Virus record (IMG/VR): IMGVR_UViG_3300046558_000096
Coordinates: 1-52,492 of that record
DNA: 52,492 nucleotides
Strand: one strand, 5' to 3'
From: a virus
Shown: positions 15,902 to 26,101 of the stretch, piece by piece
Position numbering within the stretch: the first letter of the stretch is position 1
How the letters are laid out: each line of letters begins with the position of its first letter
The notes under the pieces: generated by a model
What the model saw: the letters and a program-made list of their open reading frames with translations, nothing else
Database searches by the model: none
What the model was told of the DNA's origin: nothing
Made by a program: the position numbers and the translations under genes

Positions 15902-18216
15902 TGGCTATCCTGCCCGACTCCACCGCGCTGGGCGAGCGCCCGCAAATCCAGCCGCGCACCAGTGTCGCCTCGTACGACCTGCCGAACCTACGCACCGCCG
16001 GCATGGCCGGCCAGCAGCTGGAGCGCGCCGGCAATGAACTGTCGCAGGCTGGTTCCATCATCGAGCAGACGAACCAGAAATACGATGCGATCTCGGCCGA
16101 GGACGCCTTCAACAAGCTGAAGGAGCAGGCCGGCGCGCTGCAGTTTGACCCGCAGACTGGTTTCGCGCAGGCGCGCGGCGGCAACGCTGTGGGACAGGAA
16201 TTCAACAAGGCCTATACCGAGCAATTCAACGGGGCGGTGGCAAAGATCGGCGACGGCCTCCAGAACCAGCAGCAAAAGCTGATGTTCCAGCAGCGGGCGG
16301 CCATTGCGACCGGCCAGTTTCAGGCGGCGCTTCTGCAGCACCAGGCGCAGCAGACCACGGTGTTTGCCAACGACACGGACAATTCCACCGTCAAGAACGG
16401 CCTGTCGGCCATCGCCGCGAACCCGTACGACCAGGTACGCTACGACACCGAAATGCTGGGCATCAATGCCACCCTGGCGGCGAAGTTCCAGCGCAATGGC
16501 TACTCGGCGCCGATGGCCGACAGCGAGCGTCGCACCATCACCAGCGCCGCGCTGGCCTCGCGAGTGGGCGGCATGATGCTGGACGACCCGCTCAAGGCGG
16601 CGGCGTTTTACCACGACCACGAAACCGAATTCGACCCGGCGCAGCGGCTGGAACTAGGCCGCCAGCTGAAGACCACCACCGACGCGCAGACCTCGCGCTT
16701 GGATGGACAGGTGGCCTACCAGACCGCCATCGCGCCGCCTGCACCCGCCGCGCTGCCGGCCAATCTGGGCGCCGATACCGTCAAGCCGTACGACGCCACC
16801 CGCATCACCGACCTAGTGAAAGCCGTCAAGGCGCCGAGCCAGTACGATGCCCTGATCAAAGAGGCGGCCACGCAGTACGGTGTCAGCCCGACCGAGCTGA
16901 AGCTGCGCATGATCGCCGAATCGGGCGGCAATGTCAGTGCGGCCAGCTCACAGGGCGCCGCCGGCTTGATGCAGCTGACCGCCGAGACGGCGCAGTCGCT
17001 GGGCGTGACCGACCGCAATGATCCGAAGCAGTCGATCATGGCCGGTGCCAAGCTGATGGCGCAATACGGCGGCACAGTGGGCGGCGACATGTCCAAGGTG
17101 GACCAGATGTACTACGGCCCCGGCACGCCGAACGGCTTGAACACGAAACAGTACATGGCCAACCTGGCCGCGGTGCGCCGGCAGCTGTTCGGCGCCGCTG
17201 CTGCGCCGGTGACCGAGGCCGACATGCTGGCTTCCGAGGGCAAGGTGGTGGCCACGGCCAAGGACGCCGCCGCCGCCCGCCGCCCGGGTGATCTGGTCTA
17301 CCAGGATCAGGTCGTTTCCGAGGCGCGCAAGAACTGGGCATCGGATCTGCAGGCGCTCAAGGGCAAGGAATATAGCGACTACTCCAGCATTCTCGGCGTG
17401 TCGGTGGGCGATGCTGGCGCCAAGAGCCTGAGCGACCTGACGCCAGCGCTGCAGACCACGTTCGCCGGCCTGACGCCGCAGAACCAGCACTCCCTGATGA
17501 ACCTGTGGGCGTCGAACCAGCGCGCGGAGGACCGCGCCGACAAGATCGTGCCGACCGTCGAGACCAATCGCAAGACGCTGTCGCTACTCGGTCAGGCGCT
17601 GAACGACCCACTGGCCTTCAAGTCGCGCGACATCGCCGCCGATATCGCCGACCTGCCGAAAGGCAGCCAGGGCCAGGTGATGAATGCCTGGGTCACCATC
17701 GACAAGAACATGGCCAAGGGCGCCAACTACCAGCATGCGCTGCAGGTCATGAAGCCGTCCATGGAGATCGCCAAGATCAAGATCCCAAACGCTGGCGAGA
17801 AGGGCAGCGAGAAGTCGTTTGACGACTACAACGCCTACACCTCGCTGCTCAGTAGCGCCGTGGACGGCTTCCAGGAGTCCAACAAGCGCGCGCCGACCGA
17901 CAAGGAGATCCGCGACCTGGCCACGCCACTACTGAGCCAGGCGTCGATCACCGGCGGCTCGTGGCTGGGCTTCGGCGACAAGCAGGTAAAGGCCTTCCAG
18001 ATCACGCCGGAAAACGAGTCACGCGCAGCGATCACCATGAACCCGGCCGAGAAGACCTCCATCACCACCCGCCTGACGCAGCGCTACGGCTACACTCCGA
18101 GCGAATCGCAGATCCAGCAGGCGAAGGTGCTCTCCGTGCTGCACGCAAATGATCCTACCGCATTGAAAACTTTCGATGCGACAATGCGGTCCGCTAAACC
18201 GAAACAGGGGAAATGA
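15901..18216 (+). CDS. Internal virion protein with lytic transglycosylase domain (gp15 position)
   Basis: The 771-residue protein has a helical N-terminal half and a soluble lytic transglycosylase (SLT, goose-lysozyme-like) domain at about residues 315-435. The catalytic Glu340 lies in RMIAESGGN, followed by GAAGLMQLT (355-) and later a Tyr-rich MYYGPGTPNG. It is expected to be ejected and to cut peptidoglycan so the DNA channel can cross the periplasm. In T7 this domain is in gp16, while here it is in the protein at the gp15 place. The helical C-terminal half has no known domain. Confidence 0.82.
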   Translation: MAILPDSTALGERPQIQPRTSVASYDLPNLRTAGMAGQQLERAGNELSQAGSIIEQTNQKYDAISAEDAFNKLKEQAGALQFDPQTGFAQARGGNAVGQEFNKAYTEQFNGAVAKIGDGLQNQQQKLMFQQRAAIATGQFQAALLQHQAQQTTVFANDTDNSTVKNGLSAIAANPYDQVRYDTEMLGINATLAAKFQRNGYSAPMADSERRTITSAALASRVGGMMLDDPLKAAAFYHDHETEFDPAQRLELGRQLKTTTDAQTSRLDGQVAYQTAIAPPAPAALPANLGADTVKPYDATRITDLVKAVKAPSQYDALIKEAATQYGVSPTELKLRMIAESGGNVSAASSQGAAGLMQLTAETAQSLGVTDRNDPKQSIMAGAKLMAQYGGTVGGDMSKVDQMYYGPGTPNGLNTKQYMANLAAVRRQLFGAAAAPVTEADMLASEGKVVATAKDAAAARRPGDLVYQDQVVSEARKNWASDLQALKGKEYSDYSSILGVSVGDAGAKSLSDLTPALQTTFAGLTPQNQHSLMNLWASNQRAEDRADKIVPTVETNRKTLSLLGQALNDPLAFKSRDIAADIADLPKGSQGQVMNAWVTIDKNMAKGANYQHALQVMKPSMEIAKIKIPNAGEKGSEKSFDDYNAYTSLLSSAVDGFQESNKRAPTDKEIRDLATPLLSQASITGGSWLGFGDKQVKAFQITPENESRAAITMNPAEKTSITTRLTQRYGYTPSESQIQQAKVLSVLHANDPTALKTFDATMRSAKPKQGK

Positions 18217-21200
18217 TGGCTGACCAGCTCGACGCGATGTTCGCGACCATGGACAAGACGGACGCCACGCGCGCGCCAGTATCGCCAGCCGCACCGGCCG
18301 CGCCAGCACGCCAGCCCGATGCTGTCGATGCCATGTTCTCCAACATGGACCGCGCCACTTCCGTGGTCGCCACGCAGAACCTGCTGGCCGCGCAGGGCGC
18401 CGATCCGGACAAGGCCGCCAAGGCCGCCGCTCTGTCACGCGCGAACGGCATGCCGCAGCCAGTCGTTGAGCAAGACCTGACGAGTTTCGAGCAGCAGGCC
18501 GCGCTGGCGCAGAACGTCGATGCGCTCGATCAGCATCCTGGCCTGGCCTCTTTCGTGGCCGACAACCCGCTGGCCGCGCGCATGGCGCAGGACGATTTCG
18601 CCAAGCTCGGCTTCCTGGAGAAATCCTGGGACGCGATCAAGACCGGGGCAGTGGGCGCCATCAAGCAGAATGAACTGGGCCGGCTGGGCAACCTCAAACA
18701 GATCGGCAACGCCACCGGCATCGCCACGCCAGAAACAGACCAACAAGTCAAGGCATTGGGACAGCAAATCCAGAGCCAGCCGAAACTGACCGGCGGCTTT
18801 GGCTTCGTGCAGCAATTCGCCGGCTTCGCTTCCGGCCTGCTGGATAACGCCATGCAGGGCGCAGTCGGCGGCGCGGTGGCGGGCGGCGCGGCCGGTGCGG
18901 CCGTGGGCTCGCTGGCCGCTGGCGTCGGTGCCGCACCGGGCGCGGCGGCCGGCTTCGGCACTGGTGCCGTGATCGGCTTTAACGCCGACATGGCGCGCGT
19001 GGCCGCCGGCAATGCCTACCTGAAAATGGACAACCTACGTGGCAGCGATGGACAAGCGCTGTCCGAGCCGGCCAAGCAATTCGGCGCGCTGTTCACCGGC
19101 GCGGCCACCTATGCCATCGGCACCTACGCCGCGGCGCTGGAAAGCAAGCTGTTCGGCGAGACCGCCGACGCACTGGCGGCCCGGGCGCTGGACCAGGCGC
19201 TGACCAAGCCGACCTTCACACAGGCGCTGGCCACCTTCGGCAAGGGCGTGGCCACCGGCTCGGCACAAGGTGCTGGCATCATTACCGCCATCGAGGGCTC
19301 AGCCATCATCGGCGAGGAACTCAGCAAGGCGCTCAGTCCCGGCCACTTCGATACCAACGCGCAGGAGATTGTCGATCGACTGGAAGAGGCGGCCCTGAGC
19401 GGCGCCGCGCTGCTGGGCGCGCTGCACGGCACCACGCGCGGCCTGGGCCTGTATGGCGATTTCCGCGCAGCGCAGCGCGCCGACTCCAATGCCGCCATGT
19501 TCAAGAACCTGCTGGACGGATCTGCTGAATCGAAACTGCGCGAGCGTGACCAGCAGGCCTTTCAGGAATTCATGGCGAAGCAGACCGATGGCACGCCAGT
19601 GGAAAACCTGTACGTGCCGGCCGAGAAGGTGCGCGAACTGTACCAGTCCCTGAACGTCGACCACACGCTGGCCGACCGCGCGCAGGATCCGCTGTTCGGC
19701 TTCGTGAAGGACATGCCACAGCAGCTGGACGAGGCGGCGGCCACCGGCGGCGACGTGGTGATCCCGGCTGCCGACTACCTGGCGCACCTGGCCGGCACGC
19801 CGCTGGCCGACAAGATGCTGCCGGACCTGCGCGTCGGCGCGAACGCGATGTCGGTCAACGACGCGAAAGCCTTCAACGAGGAATACCAGACGCGCCTGAA
19901 AGAGGCGGCTGATGTCGCGGCCAGCGCGCCGGAAACGGCAAACCCCACGCAGACCATCTACGACGACGTCAAGCAGCAGGCCATGGCCGCCGGCCGCTCC
20001 GAGGTGGAGGCCCGCCACGCCGCCGCCATCTACGCCAGCCGCTACGCCGCGCGCGCCGAGCGCCTGGGCGTCGATCCGCTGGATGCCTATCGGGCGTCGG
20101 GCCTGACGATCACGCAGCGCGAAGCGCCGGCGGAAGCGGGCAGTAAGCAGTTTAACCAGGCCACGCGCGGATCGATCCAGCTGGGCGACTCCACCGCGCT
20201 GATCTCGCTGTTCAAGGATGCCGACCACTCCACGCTGATCCACGAGACAGGCCACCTGTGGCTGGACGAACTGACGCGGGATGCTGGCATCGAGGGCGCG
20301 CCAGAGCAGCTCAAGACCGACATGCAGGCCACCATGAAGTGGTTGGGCGTGGAGAGTTCCGACCAGATCGGTGTCGAGCAGCACGAGCAATTCGCGCGCG
20401 CTGTGGAGGCCTATTTCCTGGAAGGGAAGGCGCCAAGTCGCGAGCTGGCCGGTGTGTTCTCGCGCTTCAAGGCCTGGCTGACCAAGATCTACCAGAACGT
20501 CAAGAACCTGAACACGCCGATCAACGATGAGATTCGCGGCGTGTTCGACCGGCTGCTGGCCACCGACGACCAGATCGAGGCGGCCAAGCAGGACCAGGGC
20601 CTAACACCGGCATTCCGCAGCAAGGAAGAGGCCGGCATGACCACGGCCGAGTGGAAGTCCTACACCGGCGCCATCGACAAGGCGAACCAGGCGGCCGAGT
20701 CGACCATGCTGGCCAAGATGATGGTCAAGGTGCGGCGCCAGCGCACGGCCGAGTACAAGGAGGCGCTGACCGCCGAGAAGGAGAAGGCGGCCGCGCAGGT
20801 GGACCAGCGGCCCGATATCCAGGCGCTGACGCTGCTGACCAAAGGCAAACTGCCGGATGGCACCGCCGAGCCAGGCGCCAAGCTTTCACGCGGAGATATC
20901 GAGGCTACCTACGGCAAGAAGGGCATCACCGATCTGCCTAAGGGCGTCACCGCCGTCAACGGCGTGCATCCTGACCACGTGGCGGAAATGTTCGGCTTCG
21001 CGTCCGGCGACGACATGGTCAAGGCCCTGACGGCGCTGGAGCAGCAGCAGCGCGAAATTCGCCTACAGGAAGGCGAGAAGCGCGGCATCCGCCAGTACCT
21101 GATCGACAAGGAAGCCGGCGCGCAGATGGACGCGAAGTACGGCGACGTGCTCGACGAGGCATCCATGGAGCAGGAGGCGCTGGCCGCCATCCACTCCGAC

Positions 21201-24125
21201 AAGCAGACCGAACTGCTAGCTACCGAACTGCGCTATCTGAAACGCATGGGCGCGCAGGCGCTGGTCGAACGCGGTGCGGGCCGGCGCGCGGTGGAGGAAG
21301 TCCAGACAGGAGCGGATTGGAATGCCGCCGAAACTGATCTGGTGCATCGGATGGAAGTGGCAAAGCTCAAGCAGGGATCAGCAGACACTACCGCTGCACT
21401 GCGCGAGGCTACTGCCATCACCAAGCCGATGCTGGAATCCGTGCGTGCGTATGTTGCCGACCTGTTGCAATATAAGACCACCGACGAGATCGGCGATTTC
21501 AACAAGTATTTGCGCGACGAGCGCAAGGCGGCACGCGAGGTGCAGCAAGCGATCCTGTCCAAAGACTGGAACAAAGCCGCTGCCGCCAAGCAGCGCCAGA
21601 TCCTGGCCAATATCCTGTATGTGAAGGCGAAGGAGGCATCCGCCGAAGTCGACAAGGGCAAGGCCGTGATGACGCGCATGGCCGCCAAGAAGTCCTTCGG
21701 CAGCATCGCGCAGGATTACGTGAACCAGATCCACGACCTGATCGCGCGCTTCGGCTTCGACTCCGGGCGCGGCGAGGAACTGCAGCGCACCAAAGGCGCG
21801 ACGCTGGAAGAGTTCGTCAAGAACAAGTCGCTGGAAGAGGGTATTGAACTGCCGGTGGACGCCACGCTGTTCGGCACGGCCGGCGGTCCAGTAGGCAAGA
21901 TGACGCTGGCCGAGTTCCGCAAACTGGACCTGGCCGTGCGCGGCATGCGCGAAGTGGGGCAGAGCGACAAGATCATCACCGTCGACGGCGTGCAGCGCGA
22001 ATTCAACGACGTCAAGAATCAGATCGTGGACACCATCCGCGCGCTGCCGGAACGGGAGAAGTCGGCCTACCTGAACCCCAAGAGCCTGCCCTTCCTGGAA
22101 GCGAAGAAGGCCGCGCTGTACGCCGCCGGCCGGGGCACCGACGCGCTGCTGGTAAAAATGGAAGAACTGTTTTCCCAGCTGGACCAGCGCGACCCGCATG
22201 GCATCCTGAGCATCGCCGTCTTCAAGCGTTTGAAGGACGCTGAGCACGACCGCAACAAGTGGTCCGAGCAGAGCGCCAAGAATTTCAAAGAGGCCGCCGA
22301 CGCCGCATCGAAGGGCTGGCTCAAGCGCCTGCGCGACACGGTGCCGGAGGATCCGCTGCTGATCGATCCCGAGACGCGCCGGCCGGCCAAGCTGGCGCGC
22401 AAGGACATGCTGGGCATGATGCTCAACTGGGGCAACGAGGGTAATCGCGCGCGCCTGGCGGACGGCTACAAGTGGGACCAGGCCAACATCAAGGCCTTCT
22501 TCGACCGCAATGCCACGAAGGACGATTGGGATTTCGTGCAGAAGATCTGGAACGCCTTCGACCGCTACAAGGAACCGCTAGATGCGCTGCAGGTGCGCGT
22601 CACTGGCGTGGGGCTGGACATGGTAAAGGCCGAGCCGGTCGACACGCCACACGGCCGCTATGATGGCGGCTACTATCCCATCGTGGAGGACAAGTCGCGC
22701 AGCTACCGCGCCGAGACGCACGCCGAGAAGGCGACCGAGGCCATGTTCCCGAACGGCTATTCGCGCGCCACTACGCCGCACGGCAACACCATCAGCCGCG
22801 TCGGCGGCGAACGGCCGATATCGATCGACCTGGACATCGCGCCGTGGAAGATCGGCCAGACCATCCACGACATCGCCATGCGCGAGGCGCTGATGGATGC
22901 CGACCGGCTGCTCAGCCATCCGGACGTGAAGAAGGCGATGGACGACGTCATGGGGCCGGAATACCGCAAGCTGATGCGCCCGTGGCTGCAGACCATCGCC
23001 AACTCGCGCAACATCGACGACGCCGCGCTGAGCACCTGGAACCGCATTCTGTCGACCGCGCGCACCAACGTCGTCATGGTGGGCATCGGCTTCCGCGCGA
23101 TGACGGCAGTGAAGCACGGCACCACGGCGCTGTCGAATTCGATTGGCGAGCTGGGCTCGAAATGGATGCTGGCCGGCACCAAGGAATTCTACGGCCCCGG
23201 CATGGCCGAGAAATGGGAGTGGATCAAGTCGAAGTCGCCGGACATGGCCTACCGCCTAAAGCACTACGACCAGGACGTGGGCGGCCAGTACGCGAACCAG
23301 TTCAAGGACAGCGCCTATACCAAGTTCCAGCAGCAGGCGCAGTACTTCGGCCACATCACGATTTCCTACCTGGACCTGGGCTCGGCCGCGCCGACCTGGC
23401 TAGGCGCCTACCGCAAGGGGCTGGCCGAGAAGATGAGCGATGCCGATGCCATCTACTACGCTGATCAGACCGTGCGCAACGCCCACGGCGGCACCGGCAT
23501 CACCGACCGCTCGGCGATCCAGAACCAGAAGGGATTCCTGCAACTGTTCACCATGTTCTACGGATTCTTCAACCACATCTACAACCGCCAGCGCCTGATC
23601 GCCATCGACACATCGACCGGCATCAGCAACGTCAAGGCCGGCGAGTACAAGCAGGCCACGCGCGACTTCGGCCGCGTGCTGGCGCGCAGCTGGTTCTATG
23701 TGGCCATGCCGGCCTTCATCGAGGCGCTGGCGCACGGTGGTCCGGACGAGGACAAGGACGAGGGCTGGGCTGGATGGGCGGCCAAGGCTATCGCTGCCGA
23801 GATTCCAGCCGGCGTGCCGCTGATGCGCGACGTCGCCAAGGCGGCCATTGAAGGGCGCCACTACGAAATGAGCCCGGTCGCGCGCGCAGTCGATACGGTG
23901 GTGCAGTCCGGACGCGACATCTACCAGGCAGCCACCGGGGACGAGGCGCCGAAAGATACGGCCAAGCATGCGGTCGAGGCGGCCGGCTACCTCACCGGGC
24001 TGCCGACCGCGGCGCCGTTCACTGCCGGCAAATTCATCTGGGATTACGCCGATGGCAGCGCGGATCCACAAGACCTGTCCGAATGGATCCAGGGTCTGCT
24101 GCACGGAAAGATCAAAGACAAATGA
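18213..24125 (+). CDS. Giant internal virion/large polyvalent protein with metallopeptidase motif (gp16 position)
   Basis: At 1970 residues this is the largest protein in the genome. Residues about 200-265 are a Gly/Ala-rich glycine-zipper-like membrane segment. A zinc metallopeptidase motif HETGH lies at 677-681, with a downstream EQFARAVEAYF (about 722-735) that could supply the third ligand, as in 'large polyvalent proteins' of phages. The rest is mostly helical, with a conserved C-terminal block (LDLGSAAPTWLGAY, GFLQLFTMFYGFFNHIYNRQR). It fills the gp16 place, so it is likely ejected into the host to form the inner-membrane DNA conduit. Its protease substrate is unknown. Confidence 0.75.
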   Translation: MMADQLDAMFATMDKTDATRAPVSPAAPAAPARQPDAVDAMFSNMDRATSVVATQNLLAAQGADPDKAAKAAALSRANGMPQPVVEQDLTSFEQQAALAQNVDALDQHPGLASFVADNPLAARMAQDDFAKLGFLEKSWDAIKTGAVGAIKQNELGRLGNLKQIGNATGIATPETDQQVKALGQQIQSQPKLTGGFGFVQQFAGFASGLLDNAMQGAVGGAVAGGAAGAAVGSLAAGVGAAPGAAAGFGTGAVIGFNADMARVAAGNAYLKMDNLRGSDGQALSEPAKQFGALFTGAATYAIGTYAAALESKLFGETADALAARALDQALTKPTFTQALATFGKGVATGSAQGAGIITAIEGSAIIGEELSKALSPGHFDTNAQEIVDRLEEAALSGAALLGALHGTTRGLGLYGDFRAAQRADSNAAMFKNLLDGSAESKLRERDQQAFQEFMAKQTDGTPVENLYVPAEKVRELYQSLNVDHTLADRAQDPLFGFVKDMPQQLDEAAATGGDVVIPAADYLAHLAGTPLADKMLPDLRVGANAMSVNDAKAFNEEYQTRLKEAADVAASAPETANPTQTIYDDVKQQAMAAGRSEVEARHAAAIYASRYAARAERLGVDPLDAYRASGLTITQREAPAEAGSKQFNQATRGSIQLGDSTALISLFKDADHSTLIHETGHLWLDELTRDAGIEGAPEQLKTDMQATMKWLGVESSDQIGVEQHEQFARAVEAYFLEGKAPSRELAGVFSRFKAWLTKIYQNVKNLNTPINDEIRGVFDRLLATDDQIEAAKQDQGLTPAFRSKEEAGMTTAEWKSYTGAIDKANQAAESTMLAKMMVKVRRQRTAEYKEALTAEKEKAAAQVDQRPDIQALTLLTKGKLPDGTAEPGAKLSRGDIEATYGKKGITDLPKGVTAVNGVHPDHVAEMFGFASGDDMVKALTALEQQQREIRLQEGEKRGIRQYLIDKEAGAQMDAKYGDVLDEASMEQEALAAIHSDKQTELLATELRYLKRMGAQALVERGAGRRAVEEVQTGADWNAAETDLVHRMEVAKLKQGSADTTAALREATAITKPMLESVRAYVADLLQYKTTDEIGDFNKYLRDERKAAREVQQAILSKDWNKAAAAKQRQILANILYVKAKEASAEVDKGKAVMTRMAAKKSFGSIAQDYVNQIHDLIARFGFDSGRGEELQRTKGATLEEFVKNKSLEEGIELPVDATLFGTAGGPVGKMTLAEFRKLDLAVRGMREVGQSDKIITVDGVQREFNDVKNQIVDTIRALPEREKSAYLNPKSLPFLEAKKAALYAAGRGTDALLVKMEELFSQLDQRDPHGILSIAVFKRLKDAEHDRNKWSEQSAKNFKEAADAASKGWLKRLRDTVPEDPLLIDPETRRPAKLARKDMLGMMLNWGNEGNRARLADGYKWDQANIKAFFDRNATKDDWDFVQKIWNAFDRYKEPLDALQVRVTGVGLDMVKAEPVDTPHGRYDGGYYPIVEDKSRSYRAETHAEKATEAMFPNGYSRATTPHGNTISRVGGERPISIDLDIAPWKIGQTIHDIAMREALMDADRLLSHPDVKKAMDDVMGPEYRKLMRPWLQTIANSRNIDDAALSTWNRILSTARTNVVMVGIGFRAMTAVKHGTTALSNSIGELGSKWMLAGTKEFYGPGMAEKWEWIKSKSPDMAYRLKHYDQDVGGQYANQFKDSAYTKFQQQAQYFGHITISYLDLGSAAPTWLGAYRKGLAEKMSDADAIYYADQTVRNAHGGTGITDRSAIQNQKGFLQLFTMFYGFFNHIYNRQRLIAIDTSTGISNVKAGEYKQATRDFGRVLARSWFYVAMPAFIEALAHGGPDEDKDEGWAGWAAKAIAAEIPAGVPLMRDVAKAAIEGRHYEMSPVARAVDTVVQSGRDIYQAATGDEAPKDTAKHAVEAAGYLTGLPTAAPFTAGKFIWDYADGSADPQDLSEWIQGLLHGKIKDK

Positions 24126-24235
24126 ACACCGACCGAACCAAGGCGCAGGCGATGACGCCGGGCTGTTCCCTCCTCACGGCTGGGCTGAATCGCCTGCATC
24201 CTTGGTTAATGCATTTAAATTTTAAGGGTCATTAA
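24122..24235 (+). CDS. Possible 37-aa leader ORF before the tailspikes
   Basis: An ATG at 24122 overlaps the previous stop and reads 37 codons, ending one base before the tailspike ATG at 24237. The product (MNTDRTKAQAM..., ending HLNFKGH) matches nothing I know. The tight overlaps suggest translational coupling, but no ribosome site is evident, so it may be only spacer. No terminator is seen in this 111-base gap. Confidence 0.25.
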   Translation: MNTDRTKAQAMTPGCSLLTAGLNRLHPWLMHLNFKGH

Positions 24236-24236
24236 A

Positions 24237-26090
24237 ATGGCATCAGCAATTACTGATCGTCGCGTGGGACTGACCGCCGACAAGGGCATCAAGGCGCCGG
24301 TGCAGGTCGCTACCACGGCCAATATCGCCCTGTCTGGCGAGCAGACCATCGATGGCGTGTTCGTCAGGGCGTTCGGGAGCGGAGGCTATCCCGACCGCGT
24401 GCTGGTGAAAAACCAGTCCAACCCGGTGCAAAACGGCATCTACGACGTGGCCACCGGACCCTGGACACGTGCACAAGATGCCAATGGGTCGCAGGACTGG
24501 GCCAGCGGCTCGGCTGTCGTGGTTGCAGGTGGAACCCAGGCATCGCAATTTCTGACGGTGCTGACGCAAAATCCAATTATTCCAGGCACGACGCCGATCA
24601 CGTTCTCCACGCCCAATCCGAATCTGGCGGTGCTGGCCGCGCCTTCCGGCGCTTCATTCATCGGCGGCGGCGTGCGGGTGGTGTCATCGATATCCTCCTT
24701 GCGCGGCCTGCTAAAAACCAGCCCGGCCAGCACTGCTATCGTCACCGGCTACTACGCCGCTGGGGATGGTGGTGGCGGACCTTATTGGTGCGACGCGAGC
24801 GACACTACCAGCACGGATAACGGCGGCAGCATCATCGTGGCCTCCGATGGCGGCCGCTGGAAATTGCTCCACCAGGGGCCGGTCACGGCACGGCAATTCG
24901 GCGTCAAGGCCGATGGTGTCACCGACGATATTGTCGCCATGAACAATGCCATCGCCTCGCTGCCTGTGACCGGGGGCACGATTGACTGCCGCGACTGCGC
25001 GGTGATCGCCATCAGTCTGGCACTCATTATTGGCAATGGCACGACGACTACGGCCAGCACGCGCAACGGTGTGACCCTGCTGGGCGCTGGTGGCAGCGAT
25101 GTATTTGCCGGCACTGGAACCACATTGAAATGGATCGGCGCAACGGGTGGCACGACCACTGTCTGCGCGTTCTTAGGATCGATGATCGGCGGCGGACTAC
25201 TGGGCAATTGGATCATCGACCCGAATGGCAAAGCATCGCATGGCCTGTATGTCAACCATCTGGTGGACGGCGATTTCGGCAACATCAATATCAAGCAGTG
25301 CACCGGCATTGCCTGCAACTTGTCCACGCAAACCTCGCCGGATCCTTACGGCGGATGCCGTAATAATCAGTTCAAGTCGCTGAGCATCAACAGCGTCCCC
25401 AGCGGCGGCACCGGCTTGAAGATGGACGGCATCCTGACCATCCCCGGCAATATTTTGCAGAACCGTTTTGATATTCTGGAAATAAACAACATGGCGCAAA
25501 ACGGCGCCACCGGACTCTTGCTTGGCTGGGCCGACTTCAACGTTTTCGATCTGGTCGACATCACCGGGACGGCAGGAGGAACCTCGGTGGGCGTACTGTT
25601 CCAGGGCCAGGACTCGACGCACGTTTCGTTTCAGAATAAATTTGGTTGCTTCGCTAATAACATGGGTATGACCACCTTTGCCGGGCAGAAGCCATACGGC
25701 AATTTCATCGAAGTGTTCGACTACGCTGATTCCAATGTCACTATCCCGACTGCGACTGGCGTGTGCGGCTTTTCCAATCTGTACGCGCCAGGCCCTGGGC
25801 ATATCCTCTCTCATGCCTTCGGCTTTCAGTCGTTTGGATTCGACACCACCACGCCGGCAGTTCCAGCTGCCGGCATCGGCAATGCCGTCACCAACACCAA
25901 CACATATCCAGTGTCCATCTATCTGACCCCGGCGTCCGGTTCCAACGTTCCGGGGGTACACATCATCGACCAGCACGGTAGCGACTCAGCGATAGGGCCG
26001 CCGCTTTACTTAAAATTACGGCCTGGCGAGAAGGTGTATTTCGCCGCCAGCGCACCAGGCGCATGGACTTGGTACGGTGATGTTTTTTAA
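24237..26090 (+). CDS. Tailspike 1 (parallel beta-helix receptor-binding protein)
   Basis: The 617-residue protein has an N-terminal anchor module (residues 1-125: LTADKGIKAPVQVAT, SGEQTIDGV, NGIYDV, TRAQDANG) that docks receptor-binding proteins to the tail. It is followed by a linker and RQFGVKADGVTDD (about 219-231), the usual entry motif to pectate-lyase-like beta-helices. The helix region (GGTIDCRDCAV, GNIIQNRFDIL-like coils) would bind or cut a surface polysaccharide. The C-terminal ~90 residues form a separate domain. Its anchor is shared with the next gene. Confidence 0.82.
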   Translation: MASAITDRRVGLTADKGIKAPVQVATTANIALSGEQTIDGVFVRAFGSGGYPDRVLVKNQSNPVQNGIYDVATGPWTRAQDANGSQDWASGSAVVVAGGTQASQFLTVLTQNPIIPGTTPITFSTPNPNLAVLAAPSGASFIGGGVRVVSSISSLRGLLKTSPASTAIVTGYYAAGDGGGGPYWCDASDTTSTDNGGSIIVASDGGRWKLLHQGPVTARQFGVKADGVTDDIVAMNNAIASLPVTGGTIDCRDCAVIAISLALIIGNGTTTTASTRNGVTLLGAGGSDVFAGTGTTLKWIGATGGTTTVCAFLGSMIGGGLLGNWIIDPNGKASHGLYVNHLVDGDFGNINIKQCTGIACNLSTQTSPDPYGGCRNNQFKSLSINSVPSGGTGLKMDGILTIPGNILQNRFDILEINNMAQNGATGLLLGWADFNVFDLVDITGTAGGTSVGVLFQGQDSTHVSFQNKFGCFANNMGMTTFAGQKPYGNFIEVFDYADSNVTIPTATGVCGFSNLYAPGPGHILSHAFGFQSFGFDTTTPAVPAAGIGNAVTNTNTYPVSIYLTPASGSNVPGVHIIDQHGSDSAIGPPLYLKLRPGEKVYFAASAPGAWTWYGDVF

Positions 26091-26101
26091 AGGAAAATAA
26101 A

